A DNA stretch of 64,000 nucleotides from Amphibalanus amphitrite (Eukaryota; Arthropoda; Thecostraca; Balanomorpha; Balanidae), in contig NW_024881533.1 in assembly GCF_019059575.1 (NCBI RefSeq), positions 248,001 to 312,000 of the forward strand, in the 5' to 3' direction. The notes below the pieces were generated by a model. That model ran no database searches. It saw only the letters and a list, made by a program, of their open reading frames with translations, and had not been told where the DNA came from. The stretch's first letter is position 1, and each line of letters begins with the position of its first letter. Shown here piece after piece: positions 1 through 13,379 of this stretch. A program made the position numbers and the translations under genes.

Positions 1-2750
1 CTGATCGCCAAAATAATGGTCGCAATCGATTCCTCGGGTCAATATCTAACCTCAGTCGAAGGTTCCAGACCTGTGCCTCCTATCCTTCATCCCTTAATCG
101 TCCCTTAAAGGACGGGGCGCGTCAAAAGTGCCCCAAGGCTTCGTCTGATCGCCAAAATAATGGTCGCAATCGATTCCTGGGGTCAATATCTAACCTCAGT
201 CGAAGGTTCCAGACCTGTGCCTCCTATCCTTCATCCCTTAATCGTCCCTTAAAGGACGGGGCGCGTCAAAAGTGCCCCAAGGCTTCGTCTGATCGCTAAA
301 ATAATGGTCGCAATCGATTCCTCGGGTCAATATCTAACCTCAGTCGAAGGTTCCAGACCTGTGCCTCCTATCCTTCATCCCTTAATCGTCCCTTAAAGGA
401 CGGGGCGCGTCAAAAGTGCCCCAAGGCTTCGTCTGATCGCCAAAATAATGGTCGCAATCGATTCCTCAGGTCAACGTCTAACCTCAGTCGAAGGTTCCAG
501 ACCTGTGCCTCCTATCCTTCATCCCTTAATCGTCCCTTAAAGGACGGGGCGCGTCAAAAGTGCCCCAAGGCTTCGTCTGATCGATAAAATAATAATCGCA
601 ATCGATTCCTCGGGTCAATATCTAACCTCAGTCGAAGGTTCCAGACCTGTGCCTCCTATCCTTCATCCCTTAATCGTCCCTTAAAGGAGGGGGCGCGTCA
701 GAAGTGCCCCAAGGCTTCGTCTGATCGCCAAAATAATGGTCGCAATCGATTCCTCGGGTCAATATCTAACCTCAGTCGAAGGTTCCAGACCTGTGCCTCC
801 TATCCTTCATCCCTTAATCGTCCCTTAAAGGACGGGGCGCGTCAAAAGTGCCCCAAGGCTTCGTCTGATCGCCAAAATAATGGTCGCAATCGATTCCTCG
901 GGTCAATATCTAACCTCAGTCGAAGGTTCCAGACCTGTGCCTCCTATCCTTCATCCCTTAATCGTCCCTTAAAGGACGGGGCGCGTCAAAAGTGCCCCAA
1001 GGCTTCGTCTGATCGCTAAAATAATGGTTGCAATCGATTTCTCGGGTCAATATCTAACCTCAGTCGAAGGTTCCAGACCTGTGCCTCCTATCCTTCATCC
1101 CTTAATCGTCCCTTAAAGGACGGGGCGCGTCAAAAGTGCCCCAAGGCTTCGTCTGATCGCCAAAATAATGGTCGCAATCGATTCCTCGGGTCAACGTCTA
1201 ACCTCAGTCGAAGGTTCCAGACCTGTGCCTCCTATCCTTCATCCCTTAATCGTCCCTTAAAGGACGGGGCGCGTCAAAAGTGCCCCAAGGCTTCGTCTGA
1301 TCGCTAAAATAATGGTCGCAATCGATTCCTCGGGTCAATATCCAACCTCAATCGAAGGTTCCAGACCTGTGCCTCCTATCCTTCATCCCTTAATCGTCCC
1401 TTAAAAGACGTGGCGCGTCAAAAGTGCCTCAAGGCTTCGTCTGATCGCCAAAATAATGGTCGCAATCGATTCCTCGGGTCAATATCTAACCTCAGTCGAA
1501 GGTTCCAGACCTGTGCCTCCTATCCTTCATCCCTTAATCGTCCCTTAAAGGAGGGGGCGCGTCAGAAGTGCCCCAAGGCTTCGTCTGATCGCCAAAATAA
1601 TGGTCGCAATCGATTCCTCGGGTCAATATCTAACCTCAGTCGAAGGTTCCAGACCTGTGCCTCCTATCCTTCATCCCTTAATCGTCCCTTAAAGGACGGG
1701 GCGCGTCAAAAGTGCCCCAAGGCTTCGTCTGATCGCCAAAATAATGGTCGCAATCGATTCCTGGGGTCAATATCTAACCTCAGTCGAAGGTTCCAGACCT
1801 GTGCCTCCTATCCTTCATCCCTTAATCGTCCCTTAAAGGACGGGGCGCGTCAAAAGTGCCCCAATGCTTCGTCTGATCGCCAAAATAATGGTCGCAATCG
1901 ATTCCTCGGGTCAATATCTAACCTCAGTCGAAGGTTCAAGACCTGTGCCTCCTATCCTTCATCCCCTAATCGTCCCTTAAAGGACGGGGCGCGTCAAAAG
2001 TGCCCCAAGGCTTCGTCTGATCGCCAAAATAATGGTCGCAATCGATTCCTCGGGTCAATATCTAACCTCAGTCGAAGGTTCCAGACCTGTGCCTCCTATC
2101 CTTCATCCCTTAATCGTCCCTTAAAGGACGGGGCGCGTCAAAAGTGCCCCAAGGCTTCGTCTGATCGCCAAAATAATGGTCGCAATCGATTCATCGGGTC
2201 AATATCTAACCTCAGTCGAAGGTTCCAGGCCTGTGCCTCCTATCCTTCATCCCTTAATCGTCCCTTAAAGGACGGGGCGCGTCAAAAGTGCCCCAAGGCT
2301 TCGTCTGATCGCCAAAATAATGGTCGCACTCGATTCCTCGGGTCAATATCTAACCTCAGTCGAAGGTTCCAGACCTGTGCCTCCTATCCTTCATCCCTTA
2401 ATCGTCCCTTAAAGGACGGGGCGCTTCAAAAAAGCCTCAAGGCTTCGTCTGATCGCCAAAATAATGGTCGCAATCGACTCCTCGGGTCAATATCTAACCT
2501 CAGTCGAAGGTTCCAGACCTGTGCCTCCTATCCTTCATCCCTTAATCGTCCCTTAAAGGACGGGGCGCGTCAAAAGTGCCCCAAGGCTTCGTCTGATCGC
2601 CAAAATAATAATCGCAATCGATTCCTCGGGTCAATATCTAACCTCAGTCGAAGGTTCCAGACCTGTGCCTCCTATCCTTCATCCCTTAATCGTCCCTTAA
2701 AGGACCGGGCGCGTCAAAAGTGCCCCAAGGCTTCGTCTGATCGCCAAAAT
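1..2750 (+). repeat. 144-bp satellite array, forward arm
   Basis: Tandem array of a 144-bp monomer (first unit starts at 1, next at 145), about 19 units, continuing off the left edge of the window. Units differ by scattered substitutions and a few 1-bp indels. Each unit contains ATCGAT and an imperfect dyad around CCCTTAATCGTCCCTTAAAGG. Because 144 is divisible by 3, one frame stays open across many units and yields long repetitive reading frames; these are a by-product of the period, not a gene. The array ends at an abrupt orientation switch. Confidence 0.97.
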
Positions 2751-2768
2751 CAGACGTCCGCGACCAAT
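2751..2768. other. Inversion junction of the satellite
   Basis: The forward array stops after TGATCGCCAAAAT and, after an 18-bp spacer containing CAGACGTCCGCGACC, restarts as its reverse complement with ATTTTGGCGATCA. The two arms therefore form a head-to-head palindrome of kilobase scale with a very short loop. The spacer is not part of the monomer. Confidence 0.9.
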
Positions 2769-5700
2769 ATTTTGGCGATCAGACGAAGTCTTGGGGCACT
2801 TTTGACGCGCACCGTCCTTTAAGGGACGTTTAAGGGATGAAGGATAGGAGGCACAGGTCTGGAACCTTCGACTGAGGTTAGATATTGACCCGCGGAATCG
2901 ATTGCGACCATTATTTTGGCGATCAGACGAAGCCTTGGGGCACTTTTGACGCGCCCCGTCCTTTAAGGGACGATTAAGGGATGAAGGATAGGAGGCACAG
3001 GTCTGGAACCTTCGACTGAGGTTAGATATTGACCCGAGGAATCGATTGCGACCATTATTTTGGCGATCAGACGAAGCCTTGGGGCACTTTTGACGCGCCC
3101 CGTCCTTTAAGGGACGATTAAGGGATGAAGGATAGGAGGCACAGGTCTGCAACCTTCGACTGAGGTTAGATATTGACCCGAGGAATCGATTGCGACCATT
3201 ATTTTGGCGATCAGACGAAGCCTTGGGGCACTTTTGACGCGCCCCGTCCTTTAAGGGACGATTAAGGGATGAAGGATAGGAGGCACAGGTCTGGAACCTT
3301 CGACTGAGGTTAGATATTGACCCGAGGAATCGATTGCGACCATTATTTTGGCGATCAGACGAAGCCTTGGGGCACTTTTGACGCGCCCCGTCCTTTAAGG
3401 GACGATTAAGGGATGAAGGATAGGAGGCACAGGTCTGGAACCTTCGACTGAGGTTAGATATTGACCCGAGGAATCGATTGCGACCATTATTTTGGCGATC
3501 AGACGAAGCCTTAGGGCACTTTTGACGCGCCCCGTCCTTTAAGGGACGATTAAGGGATGAAGGATAGGAGGCACAGGTCTGGAACCTTCGACTGAGGTTA
3601 GATATTGACCCGAGGAATCGATTGCGAACGTTATTTTGGCGATCAGACGAAGCCTTGGGGCACTTTTGACGCGCCCCGTCCTTTAAGGGACGATTAAGGG
3701 ATGAAGGATAGGAGGCACAGGTCTGGAACCTTCGGCTGAGGTTAGATATTGACCCGAGGAATCGATTGCGACCATTATTTTGGCGATCAGACGAAGCCTT
3801 GAGGCACTTTTGACGCGCCCCGTCCTTTAAGGGTTGATTAAGGGATGAAGGATAGGAGGCACAGGTCTGGAACCTTCGACTGAGGTTAGATATTGACCCG
3901 AGGAATCGATTGCGACCATTATTTTGGCGATCAGACGAAGCCTTGGGGCACTTTTGACGCGCCCCGTCCTTTAAGGGACGATTAAGGGATGAAAGATAGG
4001 AGGCACAGGTCTGCAACCTTCGACTGAGGTTAGATATTGACCCGAAGAATCGATTGCGATTATTATTTTGGCGATCAGACGAAGCCTTCTGGCACTTTTG
4101 ACACGCCCCGTCCTTTAAGGGACGATTAAGGGATGAAGGATAGGAGGCACAGGTCTGCAACCTTCGACTGAGGTTAGATATTGACCCGAGGAATCGATTG
4201 CGACCATTATTTTGGCGATCAGACGAAGCCTTGGGGCACTTTTGACGCGCCCCGTCCTTTAAGGGACGATTAAGGGATGAAGGATAGGAGGCACAGGTCT
4301 GCAACCTTCGACGGAGGTTAGATATTGACCTGAGGAATCGATTGCGAACGTTTTTTTTGGCGATCAGACGAAGCCTTGGGGCACTTTTGACGCGCCCCGT
4401 CCTTTAAGGGACGATTAAGGGATGAAGGATAGGAAACACAGGTCTGGAACCTTCGACTGAGGTTAGATATTGACCCGAGGAATCGATTGCGACCATTATT
4501 TTGGCGATCAGACGAAGCCTTGGGGCACTTTTGACGCGCCCCGTCCTTTAAGGGACGATTAAGGGATGAAGGATAGGAGGCACTGGTCTGGAACCTTCGA
4601 CTGAGGTTAGATATTGACCCGAGGAATCGATTGCGACCATTATTTTGGCGATCAGATGAAGCCTTGAGGCACTTTTGACGCGCCCCGTCCTTTAAGGGAC
4701 GATTAAGGGATGAAGGATAGGAGGCACAGGTCTGGAACCTTCGGCTGAGGTTAGATCTTGACCCGAGAAATCGATTGCGACCATTATTTTGGCGATCAGA
4801 CGAAGCCTTGGGGCACTTTTGACGCGCCCCGTCCTTTAAGGGACGATTAAGGGATGAAGGATAGGAGGCACAGATCTGGAGCCTTCGACTGAGGTTAGAT
4901 ATTGACCCGATGAATCGATTGCGACCATTATTTTGGCGATCAGACGAAGCCTTGTGGCACTTTTGACGCGCCTCGTCCTTTTTAGGGACAATTAAGGGAT
5001 GAAGGATAGGAGGCACAGGTCTGGAATCTTCGACTGAGGTTAGATATTGACCCGAAGAATCTATTGCGACCATTATTTTGGCGATCAGACGATGCCTTGG
5101 GGCGCTTTTGACGCGCCCAATCATTTAAGGGACGATTAAGGGATGAAGGATAGGAGGCACAGGTCTGGAACCTTCGACTGAGGTTAGATATTGACCCGAG
5201 GAATCGATTGCGAACGTTATTTTGGCGATCAGACGAAGCCTTGGGGCACTTTTGACGCGCCCCGTCCTTTAAGGGACGATTAAGGGATGAAGGATAGGAG
5301 GCACAGGTCTGGAACCTTCGACTGAGGTTAGATATTGACCGGAGGAATCGATTGCGACCATTATTTTGGCGATCAGACGAAGCCTTGGGGCAATTTTGAC
5401 GCGCCCCGTCCTTTAAGAGACGATTAAGGGATGAAGGATAGGAGGCACAGGTCTGGAACCGTCGACTGAGGTTAGATATTGACCCGAAGAATCGATTGCG
5501 ACCATTATTTTGCCGATCAGACGAAGCCTTGGGGCACTTTTGATGCGCCCCGTCCTTTAAGGGACGATTAAGGGATGAAGGATAGGAGGCACAGGTCTGG
5601 AACCTTCGACTGAGGTTAGATATTGACCCGAGGAATCGATTGCGACCATTATTTTGGCGATCAGACGAAGCCTTGGGGCACTTTTGACGCGCCCCGTCCT

Positions 5701-8700
5701 TTAAGGGACGATTAAGGGATGAAGGATAGGAGGCACAGGTCTGCAACCTTCGACTGAGGTTAGATATTGACCCGAGGAATCGATTGCGACCATTATTGTG
5801 GCGATCAGACGAAGCCTTGGGGCACTTTTGACGCGCCCCGTCCTTTAAGGGACGATTAAGGGATGAAGGATAGGAGGCACAGGTCTGGAACCTTCGACTG
5901 AGGTTAGATATTGACCCGAGGAATCGATTGCGACCATTATTTTGGCGATCAGACGAAGCCTTGGGGCACTTTTGACGCGCCCCGTCCTTTAAGGGACGTT
6001 TAAGGGATGAAGGATAGGAGGCACAGGTCTGGAATCTTCGACTGAGGTTAGATATTGACCCGAAGAATCTATTGCGACCATTATTTTGGCGATCAGACGA
6101 TGCCTTGGGGCACTTTTGACGCGCCCCGTCCTTTAAGGGACGATTAAGGGATGAAGGATAGGAGGCACAGGTCTGGAACCTTCGACTGAGGTTAGATATT
6201 GACCCGAAGAATCGATTGCGATTATTATTTTGGCGATCAGACGAAGCCTTCTGGCACTTTTGACACGCCCCGTCCTTTAAGGGACGATTAAGGGATGAAG
6301 GAAGATTAGGCACAGGTCTGCAACCTTCGACTGAGGTTAGATATTGACCCGAGGAATCGATTGCGACCATTATTTTGGCGATCAGACGAAGCCTTGGGGC
6401 ACTTTTGACGCGCCCCGTCCTTTAAGGGACGATTAAGGGATGAAGGATAGGAGGCACAGGTCTGCAACCTTCGACGGAGGTTAGATATTGACCTGAGGAA
6501 TCGATTGCGAACGTTATTTTGGCGATCAGACGAAGCCTTGGGGCACTTTTGACGCGCCCCGTCCTTTAAGGGACGATTAAGGGATGAAGGATAGGAAACA
6601 CAGGTCTGGAACCTTCGACTGAGGTTAGATATTGACCCGAGGAATCGATTGCGACCATTATTTTGGCGATCAGACGAAGCCTTGGGGCACTTTTGACGCG
6701 CCCCGTCCTTTAAGGGACGATTAAGGGATGAAGGATAGGAGGCACAGGTCTGGAACCTTCGACTGAGGTTAGATATTGACCCGAGGAATCGATTGCGACC
6801 ATTATTTTGGCGATCAGATGAAGCCTTGAGGCTTTTTTGACGCGCCCCGTCCTTTAAGGGACGATTAAGGGATGAAGGATAGGAGGCACAGGTCTGGAAC
6901 CTTCGGCTGAGGTTAGATCTTGACCCGAGAAATCGATTGCGACCATTATTTTGGCGATCAGACGAAGCCTTGGGGCACTTTTGACGCGCCCCGTCCTTTA
7001 AGGGACGATTAAGGGATGAAGGATAGGAGGCACAGATCTGGAGCCTTCGACTGAGGTTAGATATTGACCCGATGAATCGATTGCGACCATTATTTTGGCG
7101 ATCAGACGAAGCCTTGTGGCACTTTTGACGCGCCTCGTCCTTTTTAGGGACAATTAAGGGATGAAGGATAGGAGGCACAGGTCTGGAATCTTCGACTGAG
7201 GTTAGATATTGACCCGAAGAATCTATTGCGACCATTATTTTGGCGATCAGACGATGCCTTGGGGCGCTTTTGACGCGCCCCGTCCTTTAAGGGACGATTA
7301 AGGGATGAAGGATAGGAGGCACAGGTCTGGAACCTTCGACTGAGGTTAGATATTGACCCGAAGAATCGATTGCGATTATTATTTTGGCGATCAGACGAAG
7401 CCTTCTGGCACTTTTGACACGCCCCGTCCTTTAAGGGACGATTAAGGGATGAAGGATAGGAGGCACAGGTCTGGAACCTTCGACTAAGGTTAGATATTGA
7501 CCCGCGGAATCGATTGCGACCATTATTTTGGCGATCAGACGAAGCCTTGGGGCACTTTTGACGCGCCCCGTCCTTTAAGGGACGATTAAGGGATGAAGGA
7601 TAGGAGGCACAGGTCTGGAACCTTCGACTGAGGTTAGATATTGACCCGAGGAATCGATTGCGACCATTATTTTGGCGATCAGACGAAGCCTTGGGGCACT
7701 TTTGACGCGCCCAATCATTTAAGGGACGATTAAGGGATGAAAGATAGGAGGGACAGGTCTGGAACCTTCGACTGAGGTTAGATATTGACCCGAGGAATCG
7801 ATTGCAACCATTATTTTGGCGATCAGACGAAGCCTTGAGGCACTTTTGACGCGCCCCGTCCTTTAAGGGACGATTAAGGGATGAAGGATAGGAGGCACAG
7901 GTCTGGAACCTTCGACTGAGGTTAGATATTGACCCGAGGAATCGATTGCGACCATTATTTTGGCGATCAGACGAAGCCTTGGGGCACTTTTGACGCGCCC
8001 CGTCCTTTAAGGGACGATTAAGGGATGAAGGATAGGAGGCACAGGTCTGCAACCTTCGACTGAGGTTAGATATTGACCCGAGGAATCGATTGCGACCATT
8101 ATTTTGGCGATCAGACGAAGCCTTGGGGCACTTTTGACGCGCCCCGTCCTTTAAGGGACGATTAAGGGATGAAGGATAGGAGGCACAGGTCTGGAACCTT
8201 CGACTGAGGTTAGATATTGACCCGAGGAATCGATTGCGACCATTATTTTGGCGATCAGACGAAGCCTTGGGGCACTTTTGACGCGCCCCGTCCTTTAAGG
8301 GACGATTAAGGGATGAAGGATAGGAGGCACAGGTCTGGAACCTTCGACTGAGGTTAGATATTGACCCGAGGAATCGATTGCGACCATTATTTTGGCGATC
8401 AGACGAAGCCTTAGGGCACTTTTGACGCGCCCCGTCCTTTAAGGGACGATTAAGGGATGAAGGATAGGAGGCACAGGTCTGGAACCTTCGACTGAGGTTA
8501 GATATTGACCCGAGGAATCGATTGCGAACGTTATTTTGGCGATCAGACGAAGCCTTGGGGCACTTTTGACGCGCCCCGTCCTTTAAGGGACGATTAAGGG
8601 ATGAAGGATAGGAGGCACAGGTCTGGAACCTTCGGCTGAGGTTAGATATTGACCCGAGGAATCGATTGCGACCATTATTTTGGCGATCAGACGAAGCCTT

Positions 8701-11345
8701 GAGGCACTTTTGACGCGCCCCGTCCTTTAAGGGTTGATTAAGGGATGAAGGATAGGAGGCACAGGTCTGGAACCTTCGACTGAGGTTAGATATTGACCCG
8801 AGGAATCGATTGCGACCATTATTTTGGCGATCAGACGAAGCCTTGGGGCACTTTTGACGCGCCCCGTCCTTTAAGGGACGATTAAGGGATGAAAGATAGG
8901 AGGCACAGGTCTGCAACCTTCGACTGAGGTTAGATATTGACCCGAAGAATCGATTGCGATTATTATTTTGGCGATCAGACGAAGCCTTCTGGCACTTTTG
9001 ACACGCCCCGTCCTTTAAGGGACGATTAAGGGATGAAGGATAGGAGGCACAGGTCTGCAACCTTCGACTGAGGTTAGATATTGACCCGAGGAATCGATTG
9101 CGACCATTATTTTGGCGATCAGACGAAGCCTTGGGGCACTTTTGACGCGCCCCGTCCTTTAAGGGACGATTAAGGGATGAAGGATAGGAGGCACAGGTCT
9201 GCAACCTTCGACGGAGGTTAGATATTGACCTGAGGAATCGATTGCGAACGTTTTTTTTGGCGATCAGACGAAGCCTTGGGGCACTTTTGACGCGCCCCGT
9301 CCTTTAAGGGACGATTAAGGGATGAAGGATAGGAAACACAGGTCTGGAACCTTCGACTGAGGTTAGATATTGACCCGAGGAATCGATTGCGACCATTATT
9401 TTGGCGATCAGACGAAGCCTTGGGGCACTTTTGACGCGCCCCGTCCTTTAAGGGACGATTAAGGGATGAAGGATAGGAGGCACTGGTCTGGAACCTTCGA
9501 CTGAGGTTAGATATTGACCCGAGGAATCGATTGCGACCATTATTTTGGCGATCAGATGAAGCCTTGAGGCACTTTTGACGCGCCCCGTCCTTTAAGGGAC
9601 GATTAAGGGATGAAGGATAGGAGGCACAGGTCTGGAACCTTCGGCTGAGGTTAGATCTTGACCCGAGAAATCGATTGCGACCATTATTTTGGCGATCAGA
9701 CAAAGCCTTGGGGCACTTTTGACGCGCCCCGTCCTTTAAGGGACGATTAAGGGATGAAGGATAGGAGGCACAGATCTGGAGCCTTCGACTGAGGTTAGAT
9801 ATTGACCCGATGAATCGATTGCGACCATTATTTTGGCGATCAGACGAAGCCTTGTGGCACTTTTGACGCGCCTCGTCCTTTTTAGGGACAATTAAGGGAT
9901 GAAGGATAGGAGGCACAGGTCTGGAATCTTCGACTGAGGTTAGATATTGACCCGAAGAATCTATTGCGACCATTATTTTGGCGATCAGACGATGCCTTGG
10001 GGCGCTTTTGACGCGCCCAATCATTTAAGGGACGATTAAGGGATGAAGGATAGGAGGCACAGGTCTGGAACCTTCGACTGAGGTTAGATATTGACCCGAA
10101 GAATCGATTGTGATTATTATTTTGGCGATCAGACGAAGCCTTCTGGCACTTTTGACACGCCCCGTCCTTTAAGGGACGATTAAGGGATGAAGGATAGGAG
10201 GCACAGGTCTGGAACCTTCGACTGAGGTTAGATATTGACCCGCGGAATCGATTGCGACCATTATTTTGGCGATCAGACGAAGCCTTGGGGCACTTTTGAC
10301 GCGCCCCGTCCTTTAAGGGACGATTAAGGGATGAAGGATAGGAGGCACAGGTCTGGAACCTTCGACTGAGGTTAGATATTGACCCGAGGAATCGATTGCG
10401 ACCATTATTTTGGCGATCAGACGAAGCCTTGGGGCACTTTTGACGCGCCCAATCATTTAAGGGACGATTAAGGGATGAAAGATAGGAGGCACAGGTCTGG
10501 AACCTTCGACTGAGGTTAGATATTGACCCGAGGAATCGATTGCGACCATTATTTTGGCGATCAGACGAAGCCTTGAGGCACTTTTGACGCGCCCCGTCCT
10601 TTAAGGGTTGATTAAGGGATGAAGGATAGGAGGCACAGGTCTGGAACCTTCGACTGAGGTTAGATATTCACCCGAGGAATCGATTGCGACCATTATTTTG
10701 GCGATCAGACGAAGCCTTGGGGCACTTTTGACGCGCCCCGTCCTTTAAGGGACGATTAAGGGATGAAAGATAGGAGGCACAGGTCTGCAACCTTCGACTG
10801 AGGTTAGATATTGACCCGAGGAATCGATTGCGACCATTTTTTTGGCGATCAGACGAAGCCTTGGGGCACTTTTGACGCGCCCCGTCCTTTAAGGGACGAT
10901 TAAGGGATGAAGGATAGGAGGCACAGGTCTGCAACCTTCGACTGAGGTTAGATATTGACCCGAGGAATCGATTGCGACCATTATTTTGGCGATCAGACGA
11001 AGCCTTGGGGCACTTTTGACGCGCCCCGTCCTTTAAGGGACGATTAAGGGATGAAGGATAGGAGGCACAGGTCTGGAACCTTCGACTGAGGTTAGATATT
11101 GACCCGAGGAATCGATTGCGAACATTATTTTGGCGATCAGACGAAGCCTTAGGGCACTTTTGACGCGCCCCGTCCTTTAAGGAACGATTAAGGGATGAAG
11201 GATAGGAGGCACAGGTCTGGAAGCTTCGACTGAGGTTAGATATTGACCCGAGGAATCGATTGCGACCATTATTTTGGCGATCAGACGAAGCCTTGGGGCA
11301 CTTTTGACGCGCCCCGTCCTTTAAGGGACGATTAAGGGATGAAGG
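2769..11345 (-). repeat. 144-bp satellite array, inverted arm
   Basis: About 60 units of the same 144-bp monomer in reverse orientation. Variant units recur at fixed distance: TTAGGG in place of TTGGGG at 3511 and 8411, the GGGTTGATTA variant at 3831 and 8731, and the CCTCGTCCTTTTTAGGG variant at 4971, 7133 and 9871. The 4900-bp offset (34 units plus 4 bp) shows a higher-order duplication of roughly 2.2 kb (about 2900-5180 versus 7800-10080); the 2162-bp offset marks a second internal copy. The array ends at about 11345 in unrelated sequence. Confidence 0.96.
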
Positions 11346-11599
11346 AAGGGAGCTAGGGCAAAATAAATGTCATATTCGTGTTCCCCGTCCCCAAATTGAC
11401 CTGATGGCGGTTTTTGAAGCGATTCTGAATCCGACGCTGTATTCGTTGCTGTTGCTGACGCTAACTTCACGGACATGCGAGACCTGTACATTTGCTGACG
11501 TATATTTGCGATACGAACATTGGCGGTACGTAGGTACTTTTGTCCGCAACCCCCTCGACCCTCCGCAACCCATGCAAGACCGATCGGTCTCGAGATTGA

Positions 11600-11900
11600 C
11601 ATAATGATTTGTTGTAAAAGATCGTACGAGTTACGACAAAAGATCGTAAGCAAAATGTAATGCTCGTATGAAAGAAGATCGTAGGAAAATGATCGAAAGA
11701 TGAAAATCGTATGTCGCAAATAATCGAACGACTGAAAATCGTAAGCAAGGTATCGTAAAGCAAAAGATAGTATGGAAAATATCGTAGGAAAATGATCGTA
11801 AGATAAATGTCGTATGTTGTAAAAGAACGCACCTCTACGACAAAAGATAGTACCTAACGCAAAGTTCGTTAAGTAAATAATCGTATTAAATGACATTGGA
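11600..11900 (+). repeat. Degenerate ATCGTA-rich short repeat, left block
   Basis: Imperfect short repeats built on GATCGTA separated by AAA-rich spacers of varying length. The same motif appears as its reverse complement (TACGATC) at 12985-13370, so the two blocks form a loose inverted pair around 1.1 kb of sequence. They could be degenerate subterminal repeats of a foldback element, but no clean ends or target duplication could be read. 11346-11600 shows no gene I recognise. Confidence 0.6.
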
Positions 11901-12331
11901 GGTAACTATGATTGTAGGATAAAGCTGGGATAAAGAGCGTTAGTCGCAAAATATTTTACGAAAAACTGCCACGTGCGTGTGCTGATGTGGCCTGTGGGGT
12001 GCCCCTCACATTTCACATGTTACCTACCTACCAATAATATCCTACTTTTTTAGTGAGTTATTCATAATACCTAAGACTTTTCAAGGTAGCACTCAATTTT
12101 TATTCTCATAGCTTCTGGAAGCACTGTAACTTTCAAGTGTGAAATGTCATCACTGCGAACAGTTACGAGACAATACTGCTACACAGTACATATATTTATT
12201 TTCATTATCGCTAATGCATGACGTCCCTTCCGATTGGAACGTGGGTTTAATTGTGTACGTTTCAAATACATGGAAACGGCTGCACATACATTTATTTATT
12301 CGGCACAATACCTACACCGCGTTGCTTTTAA

Positions 12332-12835
12332 AGGAAAAGGGCCACCTTTAACATGGGGATTGAAACTGAGATAGCCATCTTGTAGCCCGTGTCCGAAAAC
12401 CAGTCTGTCTACCTCCTTACGGCCGATTTCGGCCTCCATTCGTAGTTATCGGCAATTTTAAAAGAAAATACGCCAGGAATGCGTCCTTATCCCAGGAATG
12501 CGTTCTTATCCGACAATACAGCCACCCGCGGCGAGGCTTTGGTTTTTTACCAATCAGCTCCAACCAGCTCAGCTTTAACCAATCAGCTTATTTGACACAA
12601 TCCGACGAGTCTGTCTTCTGAACGCTGATTGGCTTGAGTGTGACGTCATCGCTATGCCATCATACAGTAGGTGCCGTAGAGAGTATCAACATAGTACCAA
12701 TATGTTAAATAGTTTTAAATACTTTTTAGCGAATTGTGCAATTCTGGCACCAGTTTTAAAAAGAAAATGAAAAATAATAATGTCAAAATGAAAAACAACG
12801 ATATCTTCATATTTCACGAAGGTGGCCCTTTTCCT
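12332..12835. mobile_element. TTAA-flanked MITE (Kolobok/piggyBac-type target site)
   Basis: 504-bp element with terminal inverted repeats AGGAAAAGGGCCACCTT / AAGGTGGCCCTTTTCCT, flanked directly by TTAA at 12328-12331 and 12836-12839. It has no coding capacity. Both ends (about 240 bp each) match, in reverse orientation, the two ends of the 7.8-kb element at 48689-56492, and only about 35 bp in the middle is private. It therefore looks like an internal-deletion derivative of that larger element. Confidence 0.88.
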
Positions 12836-12984
12836 TTAAGTGCCTATTGACTGCCATCTAAGCTCTGACACAACATCAATGTATGGTCGAGCTTACGACG
12901 GTCACTTACCACACGAACACAGAAATTGATAAGCTTTGTATGCGCTGGAGTTGGGTTGCACCATGTGAATACCCCATTTTAACT

Positions 12985-13370
12985 GTAGGTACGATCTTTA
13001 ACTCATACGATCATTTGGTGTACGATCATTTACCTTGACTTTGCGAATACGATCTTTTGTCCATACGAACATTATTCTGTACGATCTTTATCCCATACTA
13101 TCTTTTGACTTGCTATCGTTTTCGCTGACGATCTTTTCGTCTTACGAAAAGATTTCGTCTTACGTGCCTACGAGCTTTTGTCCATACGATCATTATGCCG
13201 TACGATCTTTATCCCATACGACTTTTTGGCATACGATCAATTTCCTTGACGATCTTTAGCGAATACGATCTTTTGTCCATACGAGCATTATGTCATACGA
13301 TCTTCATCCATTACGATGTTTTGCATACGATCACCTTCCTACGATCTTCTGCTTTACGGTATTTTGTCCG
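12985..13370 (-). repeat. Degenerate TACGATC-rich repeat, right block
   Basis: Many copies of TACGATCTTTTGTCCATACGA-like units of irregular spacing, the reverse complement of the block at 11600-11900. No coding function is apparent; the short open frames here just follow the repeat. Confidence 0.6.
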
Positions 13371-13379
13371 GTTACCGAC

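Noticed and set aside
1410..10934. Long open frames (up to 686 aa) of a 48-residue repeat
   Set aside because: They arise because the 144-bp satellite period is a multiple of 3 and one frame lacks stops; the frame follows the array into the inverted arm and changes are not codon-biased. No start, intron or domain supports a gene.
11321..11896. 191-aa minus-strand frame at the satellite edge
   Set aside because: Starts inside the ATCGTA repeat and ends in satellite sequence; Phe/Tyr/Ile-rich content reflects the repeat.
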